From contig NC_084663.1 of NCBI RefSeq assembly GCF_028389875.1, positions 209,591,876-209,655,875 on the forward strand: a stretch of 64,000 bases of DNA. The letters run 5' to 3'. The translations under genes were made by a program, and so were the position numbers. The DNA comes from Rhea pennata. Lineage: Eukaryota; Chordata; Aves; Rheiformes; Rheidae. The first letter of the stretch is position 1, and every line of letters begins with the position of its first letter. The notes under the pieces were generated by a model. The model made no database searches and was not told the origin of the DNA. It saw only the letters and a list, made by a program, of their open reading frames with translations. Shown in pieces: positions 1 to 12,100 of this stretch.

Positions 1-1046
1 CCTGGCATAACGAAGCTCCTTGCCATGGTGTAGTGCCTAGATACTGTTTTGGCATGAATTACTGAGCCATAAGTCAGAGGCCTATTCTTCCACATTAGCC
101 ACGGTTCACCCTTTGGTTACATACAAATATCCTTCTTTAATTTATATGATGAACATGTTCTGTTTACTCAAAAAATTAAATCACTGACTCCACTTACTCT
201 GCTGCAACAATAAAAGAAAAATAATGAAAACAATTTAGCTCCCCTAACTGGTGTCTAGAAATACTTCTAAGCAGTCATATTTATCATATTTCTGGGTTAT
301 TGCAGGGTGTAAATTCAGAGTGGAGCTAACTTTTTTCTTGTTTGTATCTTCATAAACTCAGAATATTTGAATCACTCCTGTTTGACCCAAGCATCGAATT
401 CTCCATGTAAATAGAGTGTAGTTTGGGATAGCAACAGCACTGGGATATTTAACCTTTTAATTATATATATATGTTATCAGAAAGTCTTTGTCTGGTAATA
501 ATAAGTTTGAATGTGCAGAGTTTGAAGATGCATACTATTTTAAATTACTGTGAGTGTGCAAAAATACTGCATGTATAAACCAGAATTTAAAACAGAATTT
601 TAAAATAGTGACCAGAAGAATATTAACTTCTGTTGAAATTGTTTCTCTCATAAACCTCATGAGTTTCAACAATTTTAAATAGTTAAAACTCTGTTTTCCT
701 GTAAAAGTTTGCTCTTAGGTAAATGCTGTCATACACATCAATGCCAATTTTCAAATTAAAGAAAATGTCAATAACCAAGTTATAAATATCTTGTTCTCAG
801 TTATGCAATGCTACAGTTCTGTGATTGGGACTGCTGTAGTAACATCTTGGTGCTTCCCATAAAATAAATAAAATGATAAAGACAGCAATCCTAATGTGTG
901 CTTAATGAGATTACTCAGTGTAAATAAGTCATGCAAAATGTTTCCTGATGATGATATCAAGCAACTATGTGGGTCTATCTGCAGATAATGATTTTGTACA
1001 GCTTAATGTGTATCATACTAATTTTTTAAATGAATTACCACCTTAC
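1..1046. other. Non-coding A+T-rich stretch
   Basis: I see no gene here. The sequence is A+T-rich with stops in all frames. One strong minus-strand acceptor-like site lies near 207-230 (a T-rich tract followed by CAG), but the sequence after it runs into stops within about a dozen codons and has no clear donor. Confidence 0.5.
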
Positions 1047-1114
1047 CTGAAGGGTTTCTAAGCTTGTTTTGCAATTGTGAAACCCCTTCCTTGGTTCCAT
1101 TGGGATCACATTAA
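1047..1114 (-). CDS. Candidate internal exon of an unrecognised minus-strand gene
   Basis: Seen: on the minus strand a pyrimidine-rich tract ending in CCTTTTAG precedes 1114, and the stretch ends with CTTCAG followed by GTAAGG at 1046. This is a near-consensus acceptor and donor 68 nt apart. Only one frame is open: two bases completing a codon, then 22 codons starting NVIPMEPRKG and ending SLETLQ, leaving phase 0. The other two frames hit stops at once, so if the exon is coding its entry phase is fixed at 1. Inference: it may be a downstream exon of the unit starting at the CpG island near 16 kb, with the exon at 6095-6169 upstream. Entry phase 1 does not fit the exit phase 2 of that exon directly, so another exon would be needed between them. 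The protein family is not recognised. Confidence 0.4.
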
Positions 1115-4100
1115 CTAAAAGGTGAGGACGGATCTCCCATGTCATAAATTAAGCATACCTATTTCATGGCCAAGGAACCATTACCATTTTAAAAAATCTT
1201 CTCCCTCCCTCCACTCTTTCTTCCCTATCTTTGATGAAATAGAGGAGTGCCTGGATTCTTTTGCACTATTTCTCTCAAAATTTGCTCCTGAGCCAGCCCC
1301 TTCTGTTAGCACATACTACTGCTAGCATCTGCCTGTATCTATCCAGGCATGAAGCATTTGCTGCCCTGCTGGGATGAGCTGTGGTTTGCTGCTAATCCAA
1401 CGCTACCTGGAACTTTCCCCACTGAATCTCTAAGTCTGACTATAGGAGATATGTTATAACTCTTCACAACTTGAAGCTACAGGCAACAACAATAGGGAGC
1501 AACATGTTTTTCCCCAGGGATGGCTGGAGAAGAGGGGGGGATGCAAAGTAGAAGGAAATATCAGAGAGCTAACCCAAAGAGGGATTTAAGTGGGTATTTT
1601 AAAAAGCTGCTTAGCAGTTGGCAATTGGTAACAGACTCGCAGTAATGCAGAGTACAGGCAGCCTTTTAAACAATAAAGAAGTGGACAATAGATTGCACTG
1701 AGTATTGGGCAAGGAGGGGTAAAGAAGACTTCAGGATGAAGAGCTGTAGGAATATGGTGGCCCAGCAAAAATGTGCATGGTATTATTTTAATGCCTCTTT
1801 TAAAAATAAAAGTCAGTTTTAGCATTCAAAATCTTCCATTAACATCAACTTGGAGGTGAAAGATACAAGAACACAGCATTGTATTAACAGCTGTTTTCAA
1901 ATATTTCACATATTAGCCACAAAAAACATTCCCCACTACTCGGATTGTCTACAGAATTTATTAGCCAACAGGATTTTCAGAGACAAAGACTTAAAGCTCA
2001 AAGAGAGAAAGAATGCTTGCAAAAGGCACTTTCTGGAGTGCATAGCTATTTATTTTATAGAGCACACCTACACAGGAGAGAAAGGGACATAGTTACAAAG
2101 CACAACAGACAGTCCTCAGAGAGGGTAGAGACTAGCCAAACAGTCATTTATTTGTTTTGTGTTTAAGGAAAGATTGATTTCAGAAACAATTCCTCTAGAC
2201 TCATAGCCTTAAAACAAAACTGAATATGCATGTTTCAATACATTTCTGCTTGGCTCCACTCTGCAGTATACTGTCAAAGCATTCTTTACATAGAGCACAA
2301 CCACTAGAACTAACATACAGGCATGTTCCATAAGTCTGAATTTCTTTAAAACATCTGCTGTGAAGTGAGTCTAAATGCAAAAACCTTGATTAGTTTTAAC
2401 CAGAAATTATTATGGGCTGTACTCCCAAATCAGGCCAGAATCAAATATTGTGACGGGTATGCCACCTCTTAGTGCATTCCCGTTCCTCCAACGTTCCCAG
2501 TAAACTGGGAAAAGACGGGGCTAGAGTAACATCATCTTCCATGCACTGATCTATCCCAAGTAAACAATAATATTCTGCACATGTATACAGTATTCAAAAA
2601 TGAGTGACTTTTGCTATCCTTGTGTTATGGATTCAGGTAAACTGAGGGACAGAAAGACCTAAGGCTCGGTTGCCAGGTGGCCAGTAGTCCCAACTTGCTC
2701 TGAATTCCCACCAAGTGCAACACCTATGTGCCACCTCTGCAGTAAAACTTCAGCCCAGGAGTTATCATAGATGCACAGCTACTTCATATGCTCTGTGAGG
2801 ACCTTTGTCTAGGTTCCCCTACCCTCCAAATCTCTGACTAGAGGTTGTTCTCTTCTCCTGCTAATCAAGAGGACAGTTGTTACTGAACAAGGGTCTGCAA
2901 GCAGTGGCTTAGGCCACACACCAAAACCACTGCCTTTTGTGCCCCAGATGCCCTCTACCACTTTCTCCTGCTGCCTCTTAGCAGCAGATAGCTCACAAAA
3001 AGGGGGACTTTTGGTAGAAAGGGGCTGGGAAGGTGAGTGGAGGAGCTTTTTTAAGACTGCAGCAGGGAAAAGCAAAGGATGAGAAGTCAATGTTTATGCT
3101 GAATGCTGAACTCATGAAGTGCTGTCTACAGAACTGGGTGGAAAGGCAACCCCAAATATTTTTGCAACACAGGTGCACCCTGTGAAACTTCATTATCTCT
3201 GCATGATGAATCTAGCTAGCAAGCAGCCCCCGTGATAGGAAGGTTTAGTGTGCCAAGGAGCTATGCAGTGAACTCCTTTTGGAGTATTTTATAATCAAAC
3301 ACTACAAATCCTTTGGAAGACATGACTAAAAGTGCAAGTGTAGACAAAGCCACCCTTAGGTAATTCCCTTGATTAAAGCTCTTAGACTTAAAATGAATCT
3401 AATTAAGGATGTTGTGAAGGCACAGAAAGCCAGTGTTCACTTATGCCCTCTTTTGCAGATGGTGAGTTGCCAAACAGAATTGAGAATCTTAATTGCAAGA
3501 ATCATCAGCAAATTCAAAAAAGATAGTAAATTAGGGACTGCAGAAAAAGTCAGACTGTTACATAACAGCAATGCTGCTAGATCTCCTGGTTCTTGCATTA
3601 TATGGGGAAGGCACTCCCAAGAGAAGACACAGTGCTTTTTGTAAAAACTGCTTTTTGTAAGAACTGCTGAGAAGGAAGGAGAGAGAAACCTAGCCAATGC
3701 AGACAGTAAACTGTATGAAGGAAGATACCCCTTTTACTATCTTGTTTTTCTTTCATTAGTTGACACTGTTCCCTACACTACTCTTGAGAGGGATCCAAGG
3801 ACACAGGATGGTCTTCTGATGGAACAATCACAGCTGGCCAGATCTCTGCTCTTTTTATGATCTGTCTTCATAGCAGGTAATACACTTTGCTACATCACTG
3901 GAATTTTTTAGTCATTTCATTAATCGTCTTTCTATTAAGTGAGGACATTTCACAGGCATGCTTATCAGATAAAATAAAGGTAATTAAAAATACTGTCCAA
4001 ATCACACTGGCCACCTAAGAGAAATTAGTTTCTGTTCTCATATTCCCTGGCTGTTTGCATTGCATTCCCAATAAAAACAAATCTATTGCAATAGAGTAAA

Positions 4101-4936
4101 AAATGCCTAGAAATATCTGACACAGGTAAGGAAGAGAGAAAAATCTGGTTGGCTGCACAGACAATAATTTGATTACAAGAGAAGCATGAAGTATTTGTAG
4201 AGCTCCATTCAACTTTTATAATCTGACAAAACACAGAGGAAAGGAAGTAAGTAGACAATTACTTTAAGGACCACATGCAGTATGCTCCATTCAAAAAATA
4301 ATTGTAATCAAGTGAATGGTTGAATTGTAATAGTAAGTTTCTTTCTGTAATGGTTTCAAAATAACACAGGAGTTGTTAGATCTTAGACCACATCTAGCAC
4401 TAACAAAGGCAACAAAGCTTGATTCTCAGTTACCGTTTTTTGCAAGAAAGCAAGTCTATAGGAATTATCTCTGCAAACATACCTGGTGTAACAAGAGATA
4501 AGCAAAGAACAATCAAACCAAACACATTTATTTTTGATAGTTTAAGAAACAAATATCAAAACCATTATTCAGATAGTAATGAGAATTCTCTTACTTAAGA
4601 AAACAGTTAAAGCCACTATCTGAAGAGTCAATGCTCTGTGTTAGTGAAAATCACGGAGTGCAAATGCCTCTGACTTGATTGCTTTTGCTATCAAATGCCT
4701 AGTGGACTTCCATTTCTCAAGGCACCACACTACCATGTTTGTGTTCATGCAGAAATCCTCTCAATATAAACAAAAAACAAATCAGTCAGACTTCTCCCAA
4801 AGGGCCACCCAACAAAATATGCTTCCTGCCTTTGGTCTGCCAGAACACAGGGTTACTACTTTTCTAGCCATATCACGAAGTTAGTCCAAAGCCTCTGAAA
4901 ATGGAAACAAATAAAAACGGTTACAAATTAGTCACT
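1115..4936. other. Non-coding stretch, possible intron
   Basis: No gene is recognised. The short open frames here lack splice sites or recognisable protein character. A weak 49-nt minus-strand exon candidate (4434-4482) has a good T-rich acceptor (TCTCTTGTTACACCAG) but a mediocre donor (ACG then GTAACT). It reads phase 2 to phase 0 and is not called. Confidence 0.45.
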
Positions 4937-5033
4937 GGGCTAGATCCTCAGCTAGTAAAAAATCCGATTAGCTCAACTGTCCTCAGTCAGTAATTTTAGC
5001 TAAGTCTGTTTTAATATAGCTGAAGATCAACTA
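4937..5033. repeat. Degraded palindromic MITE-like repeat
   Basis: Seen: the left arm (4937-4975, containing CTAGATCCTCAGCTAG) and right arm (4997-5032, containing TATAGCTGAAGATCAAC) are imperfect inverted repeats at roughly three quarters identity, separated by about 20 bases. Known: palindromic elements built around AGATCCTCAGCTGGTGTAAAT and its reverse complement are widespread old repeats in turtles, crocodilians and birds. No transposase is encoded. The family name is not certain. Confidence 0.5.
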
Positions 5034-6094
5034 TGGTATCATTAATTTTAGCATATTGTAAGGACAGCCAAAGACATAGGGTTTACTAGCACTTGCAAAA
5101 TTGGGGAAAAACTGAGGGAGAGCAAAAACTTGAACTTGTTTCCCATTCTTTTACTTGTAAGAGTGACAAATTGATAGCTGTGGACCAACACCATGCTGCA
5201 ATCAAGAGACAAAGAAAATTTCAACTAATCTTGCAAACTCCTCAGCTGAGATAAATTATCTTAGCTCTACATTTAGTCAGTCTTCTATGACTATGACTTC
5301 CAACACCCAGAGATTTGGGTCTCTCTACAATATATATTCAGACAAGATATAAAACAATACAGCTTGACTCCAGTTTCTTTTTCCTCTTTAAATATTACTG
5401 CATTCATAGTTAGAAGCAAGTCTCACTGAAATTATCTAATTGGCAGGAGGAGGAATGTCATATATATGACATACATATATGAAAATAAGGGTCATTTCCT
5501 ATAAATCCAGCAGACTAAAGTTCACTTACTGCCCACTATCCCACTGCACAAATTATTCAACATATTGGTTCATAAAACACTCGTAAACACAAATCTCTTT
5601 CTTCTACAGGAATGCGGGAAAAAACAAGATACATCTTCCCTTCCTTGTGTCAGCACCTGAGTCTAGGGACAGCTTGGCTGTTTCTGGCAGACCCTGTGGG
5701 AGCTTATGAATGAATTCCCATAAATTATGTCTGTGACCAGACAAAGCTAGCAGACTCCCAGGCATCAGCACAGCGTTAATTGCAGCAATTAACAGTAACT
5801 CCATACTCCCTTTGAGCTGGACACCACCATCAAGGACATCATGCTTGTCGCTAATCCCTATTGCTCCATATGGAATGAATTAAATTCCAGAAGAATCTGA
5901 ACTTCTGAAGGAACCCTGCTAAGCCAATACCCCAACATTTCAACAGCTCTGGCTCACTCTAGCCTTAGGATTTATTTCTATTCTTTCTTTCCCAAATGCA
6001 CCAAGTATTCATATTTTACACGACGGAGCTGCTCCAAACACAGAGACTTACCCTTCAGTCTCTCAAATCTTTGTATTAAAAGGCTCAAACTTAC
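5034..6094. other. Non-coding stretch, possible intron
   Basis: No convincing gene. A 14-nt minus-strand segment (5530-5543) lies between a TGTGCAG acceptor and a GCA/GTAAGT donor. Its phases (2 in, 1 out) would join the exon at 6095-6169 to that at 1047-1114, but the polypyrimidine tract is poor. A second GTAAGT donor follows AAGG near 6052. Confidence 0.4.
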
Positions 6095-6169
6095 GGTAGC
6101 ATGCTGAATGGGTATCCAGGCAGGTGTTTCGACTGAGCATTTGTGGGATGGGCATCTGCCATGGCTCTG
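6095..6169 (-). CDS. Candidate first coding exon, unrecognised minus-strand gene
   Basis: Seen: a good acceptor (GTTTTCACTTATTTGCAG) precedes 6169 and a strong donor (CTACC then GTAAGT) follows 6095. The acceptor is a tandem CAGCAG (NAGNAG), so the exon may start at 6169 or 6166. Seven bases in, the ATG at 6162-6160 lies in an optimal Kozak context, GAGCCATGG. The frame reads 22 codons (MADAHPTNAQ ... GYPFSML) and leaves two bases, phase 2. Reading through the donor gives a stop two codons later (CCG TAA), so splicing is needed. Inference: the upstream 5'UTR exon is in the CpG island near 16.5-16.9 kb, where several minus-strand donors occur, making an intron of about 10 kb. Caution: all three frames are open across this short exon. 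It could instead be internal or part of a non-coding RNA. No family recognised. Confidence 0.42.
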
Positions 6170-9100
6170 CTGCAAATAAGTGAAAACGGCATTATACACA
6201 ACACAATATGTGCTGCAATCCTTAGGTGCAATAGGCTCCATTCCAGATGGAGCACCTAGGCATTTGCTAGTACACATTAAACTTCAAAGTCATTTTTCCA
6301 TTGTCATGTAAGGGAAATTAGATCTGCAGTTCACAAGATCAAAAAGGCCTCAAAATTTACCCATTAATTTTCTTTTAAAATCCTCAGTTATGCTGGTGAA
6401 CACAAGCTTCATCCACTCTGAACCCTAAGTAATTGCCATCTGGCTTTCCTCAGCGCTGGAACACTTCAGAGAACAACACTGGAGCTTTAGGCAGTAGGCT
6501 TTTCTCTCCCTATTTCATGACAGGCCGCATTCTTCCTTTAGGTCCTTTTTGCATCAGTGATAGCTGCAACCTGAACTGCCTCCAGGGCTATTTTTCAGCA
6601 GAAGCACATCTATCCCAAATTCTCAGAGTGTGTTTCAGAGCTGAGCAGAATGCACTGCTTGCTCCCCAAATTGGGCACCAGAAAACACACCATAGGGAAA
6701 CAGAGCAAGTACCAAAAACTCTTGCAGTTCTCTGAAACTTTGCAGGACCAAAAGAGTGAAGGGTTAATTTAAAGTCTAACGTTCCACATGGCAGCGCAAG
6801 ATGCTACCATCAGGCCTTCAGGCTGATCTTCCTGTAATTTCCCGTTCATTTGCAGTGATTCAATTACATTTTACTGAAGATTTGGAGCCAATCAGAACTA
6901 ATCACATAGCAGCTTGGGTCAGAGTCCCCGAAGAAAAGTTCAGAATAAATTTTGGTGTCTGCCACCATTACTCTCAGCATTTCACATAAGACTCAAACTA
7001 TTACTTTGCTGCTTGGAATGGAGGACTTTTGTAATTATGTGTGTTCCTGAAGCTGGATACAATGAAGAAGAGGCTTTTATTTTCATTTAAACCAGGAATA
7101 TTGTGAGCAACTACAATACACCTTTCTTTTCCCCATGCCAAGAGCAAAGGAGAGCGATCTCTATGGATACTATAGATCAGGTTTCACGCTATTTTCAAAT
7201 TTTGAGTCTGATGTGAGAACATTGACTAATGTAGCCTATTAGTTCTTTGTTCTTTACCTTTACAAAGCAGACATTCATAAAGCTTTGCAATACTAAACAC
7301 CTTTATAAGGAAAAAAATGTGTATGCCAGTTCCAGTGTTATAGTCCCCAGAATTTCCCCATCTTAAAAATTGACGGTTACTGACCATCAGTAGTATTATT
7401 ATTATATTTTCACACAAGTATCTTTAAGGATTATTCAAAAAGATATAGCTAGTAAGCAAGAATCATTGCACCTTTAGATGAAAGTATTGTTTAAATCGTT
7501 TTGAAAAAGTCACCGGTATCACAACAATATCCTGTGGATGTGTGTTATCTCTTGTAAGGACAGGATGAATGCAACAGCAAACTAAGCAATACTATCAAAC
7601 TAATAAAACTATAAATAAATTTTGATCAAAACCCTGCATGAATTATTGTCAATGCTTTCTTTAACAAGTTTAATCTGTAGTCCAAACCAAGATAAAGGTA
7701 AGAAAATTAATAATTTGCTTTGGGCAAGAAACATTTTTAAGAAATATTTTTTTTTTCTGATTGAAAAGCCTGATCTTAGAAAATCACATATCCATGTTTG
7801 TGAGGAGACTCCTCACGAAGGCAGAAATTCTTAAAGAAGATACATCCGCAGAATAAAGGCTCCAGATCTCAGAGCAGGAGAGGCTAATGTTCTGCTAATC
7901 TTCTTGACTCTGAAATTCATAACAAAAATTGTCCTGAGGCCCAGAATCGTGAGACACATGCTGCTTATTTAAAGATTAGAGAGACACTGGTAACTCTGGG
8001 AATTACTGGAAGGCAGCAGTTCTCCAGAGATCCTGCTGTTCCAACACAAGGGCTATGCCGAGGGTACAGCTGGGCTATGGAGTGGCTATGGAGTGGCCCA
8101 CAGAGTTTGGCCTTTCACAGCTGGATATCTGAATTACTGCATTGATATCATGATATTGCACTGGAATTTTCTAAGAAATGCATGCAGCTCAAGGGCTAGG
8201 ACTGAACACTCTTGCTATAGCTTTTTGCTCTCTGAAAATCACATGTGGTTTACCAGTCACTATTTTTAGTACTTTTGTTTAAAAAGCAATGCTTTTTACA
8301 GCTTTCATATCTTACATCTTCTACCAGTTGAAACAGTTCTAGGATGTAAAGTTATATCAACTGCTAATAATGCTCTTCTGCATTAAAATGCTCGTTTTTT
8401 TTTCAACAGCCAAAAGCTCTGTGTCACACTTACAGAAACGAACTAAGAAACAATTCATCCCAAAAGGTCAACATTGCATGAAAGCATAGGAAATATGATA
8501 AAGCATAGGAGTAAATATGGGGGGGGGGGGGGGTTTATTTGCAAGTTGCAGGAGGAATTACCTTCATTGGATTATTACTGCTAGTATTTTCATTGACTTA
8601 GTCATTTGGTGAGCACAAGGACTACAAACCCTGGTCCGCCACAACACTAAAAAGTTAAAATCTGTAAACTGATGAAAATCCATCATGTTTAATTATCTTT
8701 CTTTAGACAGTCTTCAAGGCAGGACAGAACTATGGTTTGCTTTCTAAATTTACTGATAACTGTATGCAAAAATAATATGTCTTGCTGTTTGGAAGAATAT
8801 ATACAAATAAACCAGTTCTCTGTCTGAAATGGAAAAAGAGAGGCTGCTTCTCCTTAGTTTATGAATAAGCAATTTCCACAGTCTTGCTTCACTCCCCTTC
8901 TTTGAAGATAGTCAGGGTCCTGCACTACTCAGCTTCACCTGAGACAGTTCCATTGTAGTATCAAACAGTGCTATCCAGGCATAGGTTTTCTCACAGCTTT
9001 ACAAAATAAACACCTTCAAAAATGCAGTAAGATCTTCAGCTTGTGTGTGTTTTGTACAAAGAAACCTTTGGACACAAAAAAATAAATCGATTATCATCAC

Positions 9101-12100
9101 TAATTCCTACATCAGCCATAGCTTTCTTATGGGATGATGCTTTAAAATCCTGATAGATTGCACACCAAAAATCAATCAGGAAGCAATGAAGTTATAACCA
9201 AAGTCAGAAAGAGATGCTAACTACCTAGTCAGTTAGAAACAATGAAATTAATTCTCTGGAGGCACTGCAGTGTGCAATTCACAAACCAGTAAGATGTCTA
9301 TCAAAAATCCTGAAATACAGTCTACACAGATAACCAGCAGACGTAAAGCACCAACCTCAGAAGATAAAACCAAGGCTGCAAGCCCCTCACATTCTCTATG
9401 CCTAATTTCAACATTCCTAGCATGCAACCTTAAGCAAGCTGCTTCTCACCTGCTTCAGTCAAATGTTGAAATAACTGACTGTTATTAGCACTGATTAGAA
9501 ACAGCAGTATAATATATCATTCCTGGAGTGGTAGTGTCATTTTCAGTGACTTAGCAAGCATTTCTCATTTTACTGCTTCCAAATATTGAATCAGAAGGCA
9601 TAAAAAAGAGAGTTTTGTGACACAGATCAACAGAGGTCGCCGGTGAAGAGATGCATCAGCAAGTTCTGGGTAAAATTTCAAGGTGTAATTCTTCTTTTGT
9701 GATGCTATGATCAACCATCGTGATTGCCAGAGGCATTTGGGGAGGTTGCGAGAGCAAATATGTAGGTTTTTGCTAATTATTCCTAGGCAGGGAAAGATTC
9801 CAACATTGCCAGCAGCATCAAATTTTGAAGGCCACGTTTTGCCTAACATGACTGTGGCCCGACATGGAAGCAGATCTTCTCTCTATGACAAAAGACAGAA
9901 GACATTCAGGACCGCTTACTCAGGGCTGGATGAACTGTAGCACCCTTTAAGATCTAACTCGGTTCTTTTTCAGGGAAGATATTGGTGATCAGAGTTAAAA
10001 GCAATCACAGGTAAAATTCTCTTTGTATGTATTAGAGTGGCCAAGAATATGATTTGCAAATTATATGCAAATCCCTGATTCAGGTCTCCAGTAGCAAAAG
10101 TCACTGAATTCAAATCCAGTGGAACATACTTATCTACTTCTACACATTCTCAAAAATAATCTTCTCTGATGATTCTCTGGGGAAATTAAAATTGTAGATC
10201 TCAACAAGAGGTCTCAGATTGCATAAAATATAATCACATACTAGTCAGTACCACTGACCTAATGTTTCAGTCATAAATATCCATTGCCTTCCCCTTGACT
10301 GCACACATCTTCTCATTATTTCAGAAGCCTTGGATAAGGTGAAGAGAGAAGGAAACTTGCATGGTAGTAGCAAACAAATTAAAATACAAAAGAAACTCAT
10401 GTTTATGTTGAGGGTGCATGCTAAAAGGCCCGTCTTTTTTGCTTTCAGTGGCACTTAGACATTGTAAAGAATCCATTTGGTCAATCCCAACTACGTGAAA
10501 TGCGTAAAAATGCATTCACGTTGGTGATAGGATAGTATCTTACCACCTCTGCCCTCAGACTACTAGAGAGGAGGATGTATAGCTGTACTATCACCAAGAA
10601 ACACTGCTATTTTTTGAGGCAAGATCAGGCTGTCCTGCTCCTTATCTTCCACCTTTCCTTATGTGTGCAGCTCTCTACTGCTATGCAGTAATATTAAGCT
10701 CTAACCACATTTGCCTTAATAGCTAATTGAACATTTTCTTTACTCAGTTTATAGAGCTGTTCATAGATTTATGAAACAAATCACCCTTCTCCCTTCACAG
10801 TTAAAACCAGTCTCAATAAAGACATCTCTCTGAGATCAGCAAATTATAATCTAATGAAATCTATTGAAAATTTCAGTTGCACTAAACAAGGTCAATGCTT
10901 GGAAGGAACGAAATGTCACTCAGAAATAGAGATCAAAGTAATTTCCTTCTATTCCTGCTGCTACCATAGAGACCAAGGGAGGGGGAAGACGGGGAAGAAG
11001 AGATTTAACAGACTTAATTCTTCCTGAAATTTATAATTAACTACAAGGGAAAAGGGACAATTACCATATTTCTAAAGAATAAAGGAGAAAAAAGTTGAGC
11101 TTTTGACAAGATATAATTACAAGACATTATATATGCAATGCACATTGGCTTGTTCTGTGTAATTTTCTTGAGACACCCCCCAAAAATGTTTTTTTTTCCT
11201 AGAAAAGACAACACATGTCTCATCAGTTTGCATTCATAATGTTTGAAATCCAAAAGCCAGAGGCTTATAATAATTGTTCCAAAATTTAACATTTGTAAAT
11301 AAAGACTTGAAATAAATACTCAGTTATACTCCCCATCTGTCTATCATCTATGACTATATTCCCTAGCTAAGATAAATGGTAATCAATGAAAAGGATCCTC
11401 CTGCTCTTCCAAGACTGTAGTTTAGCCAGCAGCCTACTCACAGTCATCAAAGCTGTCCTCAAGTACCACTTCAGAGTAGAGTTAACTAAATTACATGTAA
11501 ATTGCATGGATTCAGCACTATTACACTTTTAGGATCTGGCAGGAAAACACCACAGTTTGAAGAGCTCATCAGGACCTAATAATGAGTATAGAAAAAGATT
11601 TTGATTTTAGCTAAATATGAATCTCTGGGGGGGGAATCATTATGATTCCTTTGTTTTGGGTTTGTTATAGCCTGGAAATTCAGCAAAAAAACTTAGCTAC
11701 CCAATTTATGATTTTAAATAATGATTCAAAACCCTGAAGTACTGCAAAGAAAAAACAACAAATGTTGCCCAGATTCATTTAGCACTATTAACAATATGTG
11801 TACACATAGAAATGTGGTTATTTTTTGTTTCCTATCCAGCTAAATTTAAGTCATATCTTCATCTAATGTAGTTGTCTAAAGCTAGCTACGGGTTTTGGCG
11901 AGATTATACCAGTTTACAACACCTGAAACACTGAGTCAACCTCCGTATTTATACCATGCCTTACCATCTCCTAATTTTGTGATTAACTATACAAGCAGCC
12001 TCTCAAACATATATAGCTCCTCCTGTAGGAAATCCCAATAATAAGTTGAACCTCACCATCCAGGAATATTTTTTTTTATTCTCTCTATTGATTTTTTGGT

